NCBI RefSeq assembly: GCF_016746085.1 | Contig: NZ_JAERTZ010000022.1 | Location: forward strand, 1 to 64,000 | Length of the DNA stretch: 64,000 bases | Direction of reading: 5' to 3' | Source: Zobellella iuensis | GTDB lineage: Bacteria > Pseudomonadota > Gammaproteobacteria > Enterobacterales > Aeromonadaceae | Shown: positions 9,457 through 18,562 of the stretch, piece by piece | Numbering within the stretch: the stretch's first letter is position 1 | Layout: the number at the start of each line of letters is the position of its first letter | Translations under genes and position numbers: made by a program | Notes under the pieces: model-generated | Databases searched by the model: none | What the model was told of the DNA's origin: nothing | The model's input: only the letters and a program-made list of their open reading frames with translations

Positions 9457-11091
9457 ATGAACAAACATCAACATAATAAAATGGCGGTCGATCCCGCCAT
9501 TCTCTGGCCCGCCGCCATTCTTATCCTGGCCGCCAGTGTCCCCCTTGTGATCAACCCTGTTGCAGGCAAGGAAGTAGTAGCGGCGATGCTGAACTGGGTG
9601 ACGGGCGAGTTCGGCTGGCTTTATCTGCTGTCCGTGGTCGGCAGTTTCTTTTTCATGTGCTGGCTCGCCTTCGGCCCGGTGGGAAAAATCAAGCTGGGCG
9701 CGGCGGAAGATAAGCCCGAGTTCAATACGGTGTCCTGGATAGCGATGCTTTTTTGCGCCGGGATCGGCATATCCATCTGTAACTGGGCCTTTATTGAACC
9801 GCTTTACTTTATGACGACCCCTCCGCTCGGGGTGCAGCCGGGTACCCCTGCCGCGGTTGAGTGGGCCGCCATGTACCCGATGTTTCACTGGGGAATAGTG
9901 CCCTGGGCCCTGTATCTGATGCCGGCGCTGCCGATAGGCTATGCGCTCTATGTGCGCAGGGTCAATGTACTGCGCCTGAGTGAAGCCTGCCGTGGCGTGC
10001 TGGGCGATCGGGTCGACGGTATTATCGGAAAGATCATCGACGTTACCGTGATATTTTCGATAGTGGGCGGTGTCGGCACCTCACTGGGGCTTTCTGTACC
10101 ATTGGTCTCCAAGCTGTTTCAGACCATGTTTGGCTTCGAGGACTCTTTCGGTTTGCAGATGTTTATCCTGGCCGCCTGGATCCTGATGATCTCCTGGAGC
10201 GTTTACAACGGCCTGAACAAGGGGATACAGGCCCTTTCCAATATCAATGCGATTTTGGCCCTGGCGTTGCTCGGCTTTGTGCTGGTTGCCGGCTCTACCG
10301 TCTTTTTGCTCAAGCTCTGGACCAACAGCATCGGGCTGTTCATGGATAATTTTTTCCGTATGAACTTCTGGACCGATCCCATTGAGCAGGGCGGATTCCC
10401 CGAAGGCTGGACCATGTTCTACTGGGCATGGTGGATTGCCTATGCGCCCATGATGGGACTGTTTGTGGCTCGGATATCGCGTGGCCGGACCATCCGGGAG
10501 CTGATACTGCACGGCGTGACCTGGGGAAGCGTCGGATGCTGGGCCTTTTTTGCCATCTGGGGTGGCTACGCCATCGATATCGACGCCAACGGCACGCTCA
10601 ATCTGCAGGCCATTCTCGCCGAAGAAGGCATTCCGGCGACGGTGGTGGCCGTGTTGCAGACGCTGCCCAACTCCGCGCTGGTGCTGCCGATTTTTACGCT
10701 GCTGTGCTTTGTGTTCCTGGCGACGACGGTCGACTCTTCGGCCTACATGCTGGCGGCCATTTGTACCAAGGACATCACCGGGTATCAGGAGCCGGCGCGC
10801 TGGAACCGTATCCTGTGGACCCTGCTGCTGGCGGTGGTTGGCATTGGCCTGCTGTCGGTGGGCGGTTTGCAGGCGGTGCAGTCGTCAACGGTGCTCGTTG
10901 CGCTGCCGATGATCCCTGTGCTGTTTATCATGGCCGTTTCACTGCTGCGCTGGGCATACCAGGATTTTGCCGCCGAACTGAGGCCGCAGTGCATCGCCCA
11001 TCATCGGGCCCGGGTACCGGCTGTGGAAACAACGGAGCAAGGCGAGGAAGCGGTTGAACCGCTTGGATACCGGAAACCGGTATCGGGCTGA
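9457..11091 (+). CDS. BCCT-family transporter (betaine/carnitine/choline type)
   Basis: A 544-residue integral membrane protein with about 12 hydrophobic segments. It carries the BCCT signature around FYWAWWIAYAPMMGLFVARISRG, whose Trp/Tyr residues form the box that binds trimethylammonium or dimethylsulfonium groups. The C-terminus is short and hydrophilic. BCCT proteins import quaternary-ammonium or sulfonium zwitterions by Na+ or H+ symport or by exchange. As the last gene of the inserted operon it probably supplies the substrate of the PLP enzyme. Only a weak Shine-Dalgarno (AGG) precedes ATG 9457. Substrate specificity cannot be read reliably. Confidence 0.92.
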   Translation: MNKHQHNKMAVDPAILWPAAILILAASVPLVINPVAGKEVVAAMLNWVTGEFGWLYLLSVVGSFFFMCWLAFGPVGKIKLGAAEDKPEFNTVSWIAMLFCAGIGISICNWAFIEPLYFMTTPPLGVQPGTPAAVEWAAMYPMFHWGIVPWALYLMPALPIGYALYVRRVNVLRLSEACRGVLGDRVDGIIGKIIDVTVIFSIVGGVGTSLGLSVPLVSKLFQTMFGFEDSFGLQMFILAAWILMISWSVYNGLNKGIQALSNINAILALALLGFVLVAGSTVFLLKLWTNSIGLFMDNFFRMNFWTDPIEQGGFPEGWTMFYWAWWIAYAPMMGLFVARISRGRTIRELILHGVTWGSVGCWAFFAIWGGYAIDIDANGTLNLQAILAEEGIPATVVAVLQTLPNSALVLPIFTLLCFVFLATTVDSSAYMLAAICTKDITGYQEPARWNRILWTLLLAVVGIGLLSVGGLQAVQSSTVLVALPMIPVLFIMAVSLLRWAYQDFAAELRPQCIAHHRARVPAVETTEQGEEAVEPLGYRKPVSG

Positions 11092-11132
11092 TGCCCGGTT
11101 GTTTTCAGCGGTTCACCGTCTGACTGGTGACA

Positions 11133-11158
11133 CCCCCGGCCCAATGGCCGGGGGTTTT
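11133..11158 (+). terminator. Rho-independent terminator of the BCCT operon
   Basis: A perfect 9-bp stem CCCCCGGCC/GGCCGGGGG with loop CAAT is followed by four T. It closes the inserted operon about 50 bases before the right direct repeat. Confidence 0.88.
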
Positions 11159-11209
11159 GCATTTAGGGGCAAGGGCGTTGCGGCGATATCTGTCGAGCCG
11201 GGGCGGCCA

Positions 11210-11692
11210 TCAGTCTTCGAAGGGGCTGTATCGAATGTGGTTGATGTACCACTCCCGGACGCCCGAGGGGGTGTTTACCCGCACCTCGTCGTCCACCTGC
11301 TTGCCGATCAGCGCCCGGGCCATGGGCGAGTCGATGGTGATATGGTTGTTTTTGGTGTCGATCTCGTCGGGGCCGACGATGCGGTAGCGCACCGTTTCGC
11401 CTTCTTCGTTTTCCAGCTCGACCCAGGCGCCGAAGAACACCTTGCCGTTCTGGCGCGGGTCGTGGTCGACGATTTTCACCGCCTCCAGCCGTTTCATCAG
11501 GTAGCGGATGCGGCGGTCGATTTCCCGCAGCCGCTTCTTGCCGTAGATGTATTCGGCGTTTTCGCTGCGGTCGCCCAGGGCGGCGGCTTCGGATACCGCC
11601 TGGGTCACCGCCGGCCGTTCCACCTTCCACAGGTGCTTGAGCTCGTCGTCCAGCTTGTGCCAGCCGGCACGGGTGATCAGGTTGGTTTTCAT
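11210..11692 (-). CDS. greB: Transcript cleavage factor GreB
   Basis: A 160-residue GreB, which enters the RNA polymerase secondary channel and rescues backtracked complexes by RNA cleavage. The N-terminal coiled coil (about 1-75) carries the acidic tip LGDRSENAEY. The FKBP-like C-terminal domain includes GKVFFGAWVELE and IDSPMARALIGK. It aligns end to end with E. coli GreB (158 residues). ATG 11692 is chosen over an upstream TTG because the family starts MKT. Its last 29 codons are duplicated beside tex. Downstream transcription now runs into the insert, head-on against the BCCT terminator, instead of into tex. Confidence 0.95.
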   Translation of the reverse strand: MKTNLITRAGWHKLDDELKHLWKVERPAVTQAVSEAAALGDRSENAEYIYGKKRLREIDRRIRYLMKRLEAVKIVDHDPRQNGKVFFGAWVELENEEGETVRYRIVGPDEIDTKNNHITIDSPMARALIGKQVDDEVRVNTPSGVREWYINHIRYSPFED

Positions 11693-11716
11693 GGGCGGGT
11701 GTTCCGTGGCCTGCAA

Positions 11717-12054
11717 GGTGCCGGCTATTGTGTCCCAGCGCCGGGGAAGAGGGAAGCCCCCGGCTGCTCAGTTGGCGGAGGTATCGGTACGGCAGAGCCG
11801 GCCTTGGTCCTTCCTTGTGAGATGGGCATTTTTTGCTGGGTGAGATAGGGGGCTGCGTCCGCAGCTTGGCGATAGCGTGATAAAAGAGGGCGACTTTTAT
11901 CTGTTATAGCCGATATCGGTAAGAATACGGTAGCGCATTCATATGGCCGGAGGTGCAAAGCGGCGTGTTAACATCGCCAAGGTGCTGATACAAGACGCTA
12001 CGTCTATGGGCTGTATTCAGCACCTGTTTGAATATGGGGTTTTATGCCGTGTGA
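11717..12054. other. Intergenic region, no gene supported
   Basis: This holds the greB promoter region (leftward) and the tail of the lipoprotein gene region. An imperfect stem around GATAAAAGAGGGCGACTTTTATC (about 11878-11900) is visible. Short frames here have no coding character that I can support. Confidence 0.4.
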
Positions 12055-12483
12055 TTATTCAAAGCTATATTTTTGCTCTATCTGCCTCTTGGCAAGAACG
12101 TATTCGGTATTATCGATTTGGCCAGTGGCTAACTTGTCATCAAGCCTTGAAACTTCCTGGTCCTTATCTTTCTGAAGTTTCTGCTTGGTGATGTCATAGT
12201 TGATTTCCATGGCGCCTTCATAGCCGCTGACAGGATCCCACAACACAGATGCAGGCCAAAGCAGCAGGTTGACAATGCCCAGGCCGGGTTCACGGGCATA
12301 GAATGAGCCACCACCGGGAAGTATGCCCAGCACGGCGCCGGTGGTTGGGTTTTTCTCTTCTACCAAGACGTTATTTTGCTTAAAGGCCTGATATTCCCGC
12401 TTTTGCATGGAGTTCAACCCGGAAGCACACCCCGTCGCCAGCGAGGAGACAAGGGTTACCAGCAATAATGATTTTGCTTTCAT
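12055..12483 (-). CDS. Small outer-membrane-type lipoprotein of unknown function
   Basis: A 142-residue protein with a clear lipoprotein signal: basic start MKAKS, a hydrophobic core and the lipobox LATG|C with Cys19 as the lipidation site. Position +2 is Ala, so the outer membrane is the likely destination. A glycine-rich hydrophobic stretch follows (ILPGGGSFY, then LLLWPASVLWDP). The C-terminus (LDDKLATGQIDNTEYVLAKRQIE) resembles the short SHOCT-type C-terminal helix pair. Base composition is more AT-rich than in neighbouring genes. It stands alone. I do not recognise a specific function. Confidence 0.8.
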   Translation of the reverse strand: MKAKSLLLVTLVSSLATGCASGLNSMQKREYQAFKQNNVLVEEKNPTTGAVLGILPGGGSFYAREPGLGIVNLLLWPASVLWDPVSGYEGAMEINYDITKQKLQKDKDQEVSRLDDKLATGQIDNTEYVLAKRQIEQKYSFE

Positions 12484-12840
12484 TTTTGTTATTCCAATGA
12501 GAGTGTGTCGTTATATGGCTTTACGTTCCTGCCCTGAACCAAAGATCAAGCCAGGCCGCTGCTGAAGCCGATTTGCACATCAATTTGAGTGTATGAGTAA
12601 AGGCGGGTGCGGTTTACATTCTTTTTGTATCCGTTTTCGAATGCTTGTCGTTCCGTCGATTACTCTTCCCGTGCGCAAGCAAAAGATTATCGAAGGGCTT
12701 CAGAATAGTCCATACCTATTTTGCAGGCATGGGCGTCATGTCTCGCTTCCCCTTGAATAATGGGGATGAGTGATGGGGTGAACTTTATTTCAGTTTTTTT
12801 ACCGGACTGTTATTAAATAACTGATCCTAATATCCGGGGT
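12484..12840. other. AT-richer intergenic region, no gene supported
   Basis: No open frame with coding character or a convincing Shine-Dalgarno was found. The left end must contain the promoter of the lipoprotein gene; the rest is unexplained apart from the palindromic repeat that begins at 12846. Confidence 0.4.
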
Positions 12841-12845
12841 GGTCG

Positions 12846-12863
12846 CCCCCGCGAAGGCGGGGG
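12846..12863. repeat. Short palindromic repeat (GCGAAGGCG-centred)
   Basis: CCCCCGC GAAG GCGGGGG is the same unit as at 1530, in the opposite orientation. It stands alone in the lipoprotein-CobW gap. Confidence 0.65.
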
Positions 12864-12981
12864 CCCATAAGGTGACTCAACCGGTTCGGGAATTCAGATA
12901 ATAAGTGCAACACTCATGGGTGAACGGCGGGAGGTAGCCAACTGCTGGTAGTGGTACAGTCCTGTGCTATTCGCTCCTGGA

Positions 12982-13163
12982 CTCCCGCCTTCGCGGGAGA
13001 GACGGGAGTACGCGGGAGAGACGGGAGTAGGCGGGAGAGACGGAAGTACGCGGGAGAGACGGAAGTACGTGGGAGAGACGGGAGTACGCGGGAGAGACGG
13101 AAGTAGGCGGGAGAGACGGAAGTACGTGGGAGAGACGGGAGTACGCGGGAGTGGCGGCAGTTG
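12982..13163. repeat. 19-bp tandem repeat array growing out of a palindromic element
   Basis: A palindrome CTCCCGC CTTC GCGGGAG (12982-12999) runs straight into eight head-to-tail copies of a 19-base unit, GCGGGAGAGACGGGAGTAC (12993-13144). A decayed ninth follows. Units differ at three or four positions (GGGAG/GGAAG, GTAC/GTAG, GCGGG/GTGGG). The first unit is the right arm of the palindrome plus its flank, so the array looks like amplification of the element's half. A 19-base period cannot encode a repeated peptide in one frame. Confidence 0.9.
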
Positions 13164-13216
13164 CCGGGAGTGATGGTCGCTCCCGGGAGCAAGGGGCCCG
13201 GCTTGCCGGGCCGCCG

Positions 13217-14416
<1,200 letters not shown>

Positions 14417-14459
14417 TGTGTTTGCTCCGCTTGCTTGCCATGGCTTATGATGGCTTGAT

Positions 14460-14474
14460 TGTTATAACATAACA
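14460..14474. promoter_or_regulatory. Zur-type zinc operator between divergent genes
   Basis: TGTTATAACATAACA is a near-perfect inverted repeat (TGTTAT-N3-ATAACA). It differs at one position from the gammaproteobacterial Zur core TGTTATANTATAACA. It lies 44 bases from the GTPase start and 40 from the DUF1826 start, so it can repress both. Confidence 0.75.
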
Positions 14475-14513
14475 CATTCTGTTCACCCCGTGTATCAGCA
14501 AGGAGCCCCGGTC

Positions 14514-15140
14514 ATGAGCATTACCGATCAGCTGTTGTCCTGTTTCGCCCCCGTCAGTGTGCAGGGCGGCGAGCCCGCCACCCTCACCCGTATCTACGAG
14601 CCCGACTGCAACCTGGCGGTGTGGCAGCGACCCCTGCCGGCCGGGGTGGCCGACTATGTGCAGCGGCTGCTGCAGGCGGGCAGCCGGGTGAGCGTGCGCG
14701 AACTGGTGCCGGCCGAGGCGGTGGCGGGGGAGCTGGCCGGGCAGTTGCCGGATCTGCCCGGCCGGGAGGCCCTGGCCGAGGACGTGCAGCAACTGGCGGA
14801 GATGTTCGCCTGCCTGTTCGATCTGCCCAGGGTGGGCGTACGCCTGGCCAGCCTGCAAACCGCCATGTGCCCGCGTTTCCATGTGGACCGGCTGCCCTGC
14901 CGGCTGGTGTGCACCTATTCCGGCCCGGGCACCCACTGGCTCAACCAGGAGCAGCGCAACCAGCTGCTGGCGCAAGGGGGGCGGGAGCCGGAGCAGTGGC
15001 AACAACTGGCGGTGGGCGAGGTGGCGCTGATGAAGGGCGACGGCTGGGAAGGGGAAGAAGGCCAGGGCCTGTGGCACCGTTCGCCGCCGGTGCCCACCGG
15101 CTACCGGCGGCTGTTCCTGTCGATGGATTTTGCCGACTGA
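14514..15140 (+). CDS. DUF1826 family protein, zinc-responsive partner
   Basis: A 208-residue soluble protein matching the DUF1826 family (conserved LQTAMCPRFHVDRLPCRLVCTY, then PGTHWL). The spaced Cys and His residues (CPRFH, C in PCRLVC) could bind metal; the biochemical role is unknown. ATG 14514 is chosen because AAGGAG lies 10-14 bases upstream; an upstream GTG at 14490 lacks one. It is divergent from a CobW-like GTPase under a shared Zur box, an arrangement reported for this family in several proteobacteria. Confidence 0.85.
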   Translation: MSITDQLLSCFAPVSVQGGEPATLTRIYEPDCNLAVWQRPLPAGVADYVQRLLQAGSRVSVRELVPAEAVAGELAGQLPDLPGREALAEDVQQLAEMFACLFDLPRVGVRLASLQTAMCPRFHVDRLPCRLVCTYSGPGTHWLNQEQRNQLLAQGGREPEQWQQLAVGEVALMKGDGWEGEEGQGLWHRSPPVPTGYRRLFLSMDFAD

Positions 15141-15357
15141 ACTGAACCAAGCAGGTGCGTTCGCACCATTTTGGTGTTCTGTTATGGTGCGATGCCGGGC
15201 GGCGGTGGCGGTGCCGCCGGATAAAGCACCACAAATACCACTAAGGTGGTACCTTTAATGCTTGGAAATGGTCCGACCGGGGCAGCTCCGTCTTTTCCAC
15301 GCCATGGAACGCTTCTTGCTTAAGGTGTTGAAAAAGCACTAAAAACAAGGAGTTTGC

Positions 15358-17523
15358 ATGGAATCGGCAGCCATGAGCAGTCAGTTTGTTTCCCCCCATA
15401 TGGCCGGTCGCGGCCCCCGCATGAGCCTGGCCCTGCGGCTCAGGATGAAGCGGGCCTGCTGGCTCAACCGGCGCAGCATCGCCGGCCTGGAGCAGGTGTT
15501 CAACGGCTTTGCCGCCACCCGGGTCAGCCTGCTCCAGCGCTGGGCAGGCCAGCAGTGGTACTTTCTCGAAACCCTGGGCCCGCGGCTGGACTGGCGGCAG
15601 CCGGCCGCCAACGGCGCCCTGCTGCGGGATCAGTGCCGGGAAAACGGCGACTGCTCCGAGTTGTTCATGCTGTCGGCCGAAGGGCGGGTGCTGGCCTCCA
15701 GCCAGGCCGGGCGGGAGGGGCTGGCCGACACCGACGCCAAGGTACTGGCCGAGGCCGGGGCCAGGCCCTTTCTGCACGGCCCCTACGCGGATCCGGTCAC
15801 TCTGCGGCTCGGCCCTTCCAGCTCGCGCTTTCACGACGCCATGACCCTGATGTTCTACTTTCCGGTGCGGGTGAAGGGCGAACTGCGCGGCCTGCTGTGC
15901 GCCCGGGTGCCGAACGACGTGATGAGCGACCTGATCCAGCGCGAAGCGGGGCACATCTACCCCGATTCGGGCGACAACTACCTGTTTATGGTCGAATCCC
16001 GTTTCGACTCGCGCATCGCCCCCGGCACCGCTCTGTCCCGCTCCCGCTTCGAGGACAGCACCTTCGGCGGCGGCGAAAACCTGAAAGAGGGCATCAACAC
16101 CCCCTGGGGCCAGATCCGCATCCGCCACCATACCGAGCTGGAGCTGCGCTTCACCGATCCGGCCACCGGCGAGCTGCACCCGGGCGTAAAGAGCACCATA
16201 GCGCGCGGCCACAACTGCTTTGTGCGCTACCCGGGCTATGCGGACTACCGCCATATCCCGGTGGTGGGCAAGGGCGTCACCTTCTCCCTGCCCGGCTCGC
16301 CGGATCGTTTCGGCATGATGTGCGAGGCGGATCTGGCCGAGGTGTTCAGTCGCCGTCCCCTGGGCTGGCAGCTGCAGGCCGGCTACCAGGCCTGCGTGCT
16401 GCCGGTGCCGGCCTTCAACCTGGCGGCGGCCGGGCTGGAGCTGGCGCTCGCCCCCCTGCTGCTGGGCAACCTGCTGATGCTGCTGCTGTCCGGCTGGTGC
16501 TTTACCCGGCTGGAGCCCAGGCGGTTGTCGCGCCGGTTGAACGAGATGACGGGGGTGGTGCGCACCCTGGCCGAAGGCGAGGGCAACCTGCGCCAGCGGC
16601 TGGACAAGTCGCGTCTGGGGCGGGATGAAACCGGCGAGCTGGGCATGTGGATGAACAGCTTTATCGACAACCTGGACGGCATGATGGGCTCGGTGATCGC
16701 CATGGCGGAACGGCTGGAGCAGAGCAACCAGGGTCTGTTCCGGGTCAACCGGCAAACCCAGGATCACTCCCGCACCCTCTCTTCCGCCATCGAGCAGATG
16801 CTGGCGGCCCTGGCCAGCCAGCAGCAGCAACTGGATCTGGCCAGCGCCACCGCCGGCGAGATGAAGCAGGCCATGGATCAGGTGGTGGTGCAGACCCAGC
16901 AGCAACTGTTGTCGGCCCGGGACGGCAACCAGCGCATCCGCGAGGTGGTGTCCAGCTCGGCGGCGGTGGTGCGGAGCCTGGACGGCCGGGCGACGGAGAT
17001 CGACGACATCGTTTCCGCCATCAGCGACATCACCAAGCAGACCGAGCTGCTGGCGCTCAACGCCGCTATCGAAGCGGCCCGGGCCGGGGAGTTCGGCCGG
17101 GGCTTTTCGGTGGTGGCCGACGAGGTGCGCGCCCTGGCGGCCCGCACCGCGGTGGCGGCGGAGGACATCCGCCACAAGGTGGAAGGCATGCAGGGGGAAA
17201 CCCGGGCGGCGGTGGCCATGATGGAAAACGGCGTGGCCGAGGTGGATCAGGGCCTGCGCCTGGTGGACCAGGGCGGCGAGGCGGAGCAGCGGCTGCAGCA
17301 GAAGGTGGAGCAGATGTTTACCGCCATCCGGGACATGGCCGAGACCCGCGAGCAGAACCGCCAGGCCACGGCGCTGATCGCCGGGCTCACCGAGGAGATG
17401 AATGCGTCCTTCGGTGAGCTGCAGCGCAGCACCGAACAGGTGAAGGGTACCGCCTTCGGCCTGCAGCAGCTGGTGGGCAGCTTCGAGGTCAGCCGGGGCG
17501 CCGGTACGACACGACCGGCATAA
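15358..17523 (+). CDS. Methyl-accepting chemotaxis protein with a single membrane segment
   Basis: A 721-residue chemoreceptor. The signalling hairpin is unmistakable: ISDITKQTELLALNAAIEAARAGEFGRGFSVVADEVR near residues 555-595. A HAMP-like region follows one hydrophobic segment (about 362-390). The first 360 residues look like a Cache-type sensor (FMLSAEGRVLASSQ) but have no N-terminal membrane helix or signal peptide. An in-frame TAA just upstream and a strong AAGGAG 7-12 bases before ATG 15358 rule out a longer start. Ligand unknown. It stands alone and is convergent with rof. Confidence 0.9.
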   Translation: MESAAMSSQFVSPHMAGRGPRMSLALRLRMKRACWLNRRSIAGLEQVFNGFAATRVSLLQRWAGQQWYFLETLGPRLDWRQPAANGALLRDQCRENGDCSELFMLSAEGRVLASSQAGREGLADTDAKVLAEAGARPFLHGPYADPVTLRLGPSSSRFHDAMTLMFYFPVRVKGELRGLLCARVPNDVMSDLIQREAGHIYPDSGDNYLFMVESRFDSRIAPGTALSRSRFEDSTFGGGENLKEGINTPWGQIRIRHHTELELRFTDPATGELHPGVKSTIARGHNCFVRYPGYADYRHIPVVGKGVTFSLPGSPDRFGMMCEADLAEVFSRRPLGWQLQAGYQACVLPVPAFNLAAAGLELALAPLLLGNLLMLLLSGWCFTRLEPRRLSRRLNEMTGVVRTLAEGEGNLRQRLDKSRLGRDETGELGMWMNSFIDNLDGMMGSVIAMAERLEQSNQGLFRVNRQTQDHSRTLSSAIEQMLAALASQQQQLDLASATAGEMKQAMDQVVVQTQQQLLSARDGNQRIREVVSSSAAVVRSLDGRATEIDDIVSAISDITKQTELLALNAAIEAARAGEFGRGFSVVADEVRALAARTAVAAEDIRHKVEGMQGETRAAVAMMENGVAEVDQGLRLVDQGGEAEQRLQQKVEQMFTAIRDMAETREQNRQATALIAGLTEEMNASFGELQRSTEQVKGTAFGLQQLVGSFEVSRGAGTTRPA

Positions 17524-17524
17524 C

Positions 17525-17770
17525 TCAGTCGAAGTCGACGGCCCGGAAGTGGGGGTTGTCGGTAAGCGCCTCCATGCGGGTCAGTTCCGCCAGCCGCACC
17601 AGTTGTTCGGCCCCGTCGGTGCCCAGCAGCAGGCACTCCTGCCGATCCCCGTCGCGGCGGGTGTCGAGGGCGATGCCCGTCAGCTGGTTGCCCGAGGCCA
17701 GGGTCAGCCGGATCCGGTAGCGGTACAGGCAGGCGATCTCGAGGTAGTCGTGCTGATCGCAGCTCATCAT
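17525..17770 (-). CDS. rof: Rof, Rho-binding antiterminator
   Basis: An 81-residue protein matching Rof (YaeO), an Sm-like beta-barrel that binds the primary RNA site of Rho and blocks termination. The family pattern is present: CDQHDYLEIAC near the start, then hydrophobic strands RIRLTLASGNQLTG and ECLLLGTDG, and a C-terminal EALTDNPHFRAVDF. The length agrees with E. coli Rof (84-86). It lies 16 bases downstream of the Lrp-type gene and is probably cotranscribed with it. Confidence 0.82.
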   Translation of the reverse strand: MMSCDQHDYLEIACLYRYRIRLTLASGNQLTGIALDTRRDGDRQECLLLGTDGAEQLVRLAELTRMEALTDNPHFRAVDFD

Positions 17771-17786
17771 GGTGTTTTCCTCCGGT

Positions 17787-18272
17787 TCAGCCCAGGTGCT
17801 CCAGGGGCAGGGCGGTGTCCTGCTTGATCCGCCGCAGCACGAAGCTGGAGCGTACCCCGGTCACTCCCTCCAGCCGGGTCAGCTTGCCCAGCAAAAACTG
17901 CTGGTAGTGCTCCATGTCGCGCACTATCACCTTGAGCTGGTAATCGGCCTCGGTGCCGGTGATCAGATCGCACTCCAGCACCTCGGGAAACTCCAGTATG
18001 GCCGCGTCGAAGGCCTCGAACCGCTCCGGGGTGTGCCGGTCCAGGGAGATGTGGATATAGGCCTGCAGGGTCAGCCCCAGTTTGGCGGCGTTGAGCCGGG
18101 TCACGTGATCGAGGATAAGGCCGGCTTCTTCCAGCGCCTTGACCCGGCGCGAGCAGGGCGAGGGCGACAGGCCGACCCGCTCGGCCAGCTCCAGGTTGCT
18201 GATGCGGCCGTGGCGCTGCATCAGCTCCAGGATGCGCCTGTCGGTGCGGTCGAGTTGGAGGGGGTTGCTCAA
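17787..18272 (-). CDS. Lrp/AsnC-family transcriptional regulator
   Basis: A 161-residue feast/famine regulator. The N-terminal helix-turn-helix (about 8-60, RTDRRILELMQRHGRISNLELAERVGLSPSPCSRRVKALEEAG) is followed by an RAM/AsnC ligand-binding domain (about 70-150). Proteins of this family form dimers to octamers and sense amino acids. The nearest neighbour in the operon is rof. An 8-bp inverted repeat upstream may be its own operator. Which amino acid it senses is not apparent. Confidence 0.9.
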   Translation of the reverse strand: MSNPLQLDRTDRRILELMQRHGRISNLELAERVGLSPSPCSRRVKALEEAGLILDHVTRLNAAKLGLTLQAYIHISLDRHTPERFEAFDAAILEFPEVLECDLITGTEADYQLKVIVRDMEHYQQFLLGKLTRLEGVTGVRSSFVLRRIKQDTALPLEHLG

Positions 18273-18288
18273 GAATCTGTCCTTATGG

Positions 18289-18330
18289 CAATAACTGTTC
18301 TTAATGGATTATAGGTGGGGAGAGTTATTG
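18289..18330. promoter_or_regulatory. Inverted repeat upstream of the Lrp-type gene
   Basis: CAATAACT (18289-18296) and AGTTATTG (18323-18330) are exact reverse complements, 16 bases from the start codon at 18272. Autoregulation is common in this family, so an autogenous operator is likely but inferred. From 18331 to 18560 I see no gene. Confidence 0.45.
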
Positions 18331-18562
18331 CGTTAAGGGGGGGGAATGACTTTATCTTTGCAACCACTCGCCCCGGCTTTGGCGCTACTATGGTTCCATC
18401 TTCTGGGACAGGCGGACCGACACCCTCGGACCCTGCCGCGAACCGGGTTTATCCCCCCGGCCAGCCCCACCGAGCACACCAGGCCTTATCGGGCGGGTAG
18501 TGTGGACCGGCGCCACCAGCACCGGGCGTAGCGGAAGCAAAGACTCGGCCGATGCCGGCATT

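Larger units (their letters stand above)
3982..11208. mobile_element. 7.2-kb genomic insert between greB and tex, flanked by direct repeats
   Basis: Direct repeats at 3982-4068 and 11209-11296 (88 alignment columns, two mismatches and one gap) bracket five genes: lysR, the PLP enzyme, homoserine dehydrogenase, aldehyde dehydrogenase and BCCT transporter. Recombination between the repeats would restore greB-tex adjacency. The layout is that of an island integrated at a gene 3' end, with the gene kept whole on one side and a spare 3' end on the other. No integrase or transposase lies inside, so the agent of insertion is unknown. Confidence 0.75.

Noticed and set aside
11693-11716. Longer GreB start at an upstream TTG
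   Set aside because: GreB proteins begin MKT at the ATG at 11692; the extension has no homology.
11725-11958. 77-codon minus-strand frame upstream of greB
   Set aside because: No ribosome site, no recognisable sequence, and it occupies the greB promoter region.
12993-13144. Possible CRISPR array
   Set aside because: The 19-base units are contiguous with no spacers and no cas genes are present; this is a tandem repeat.
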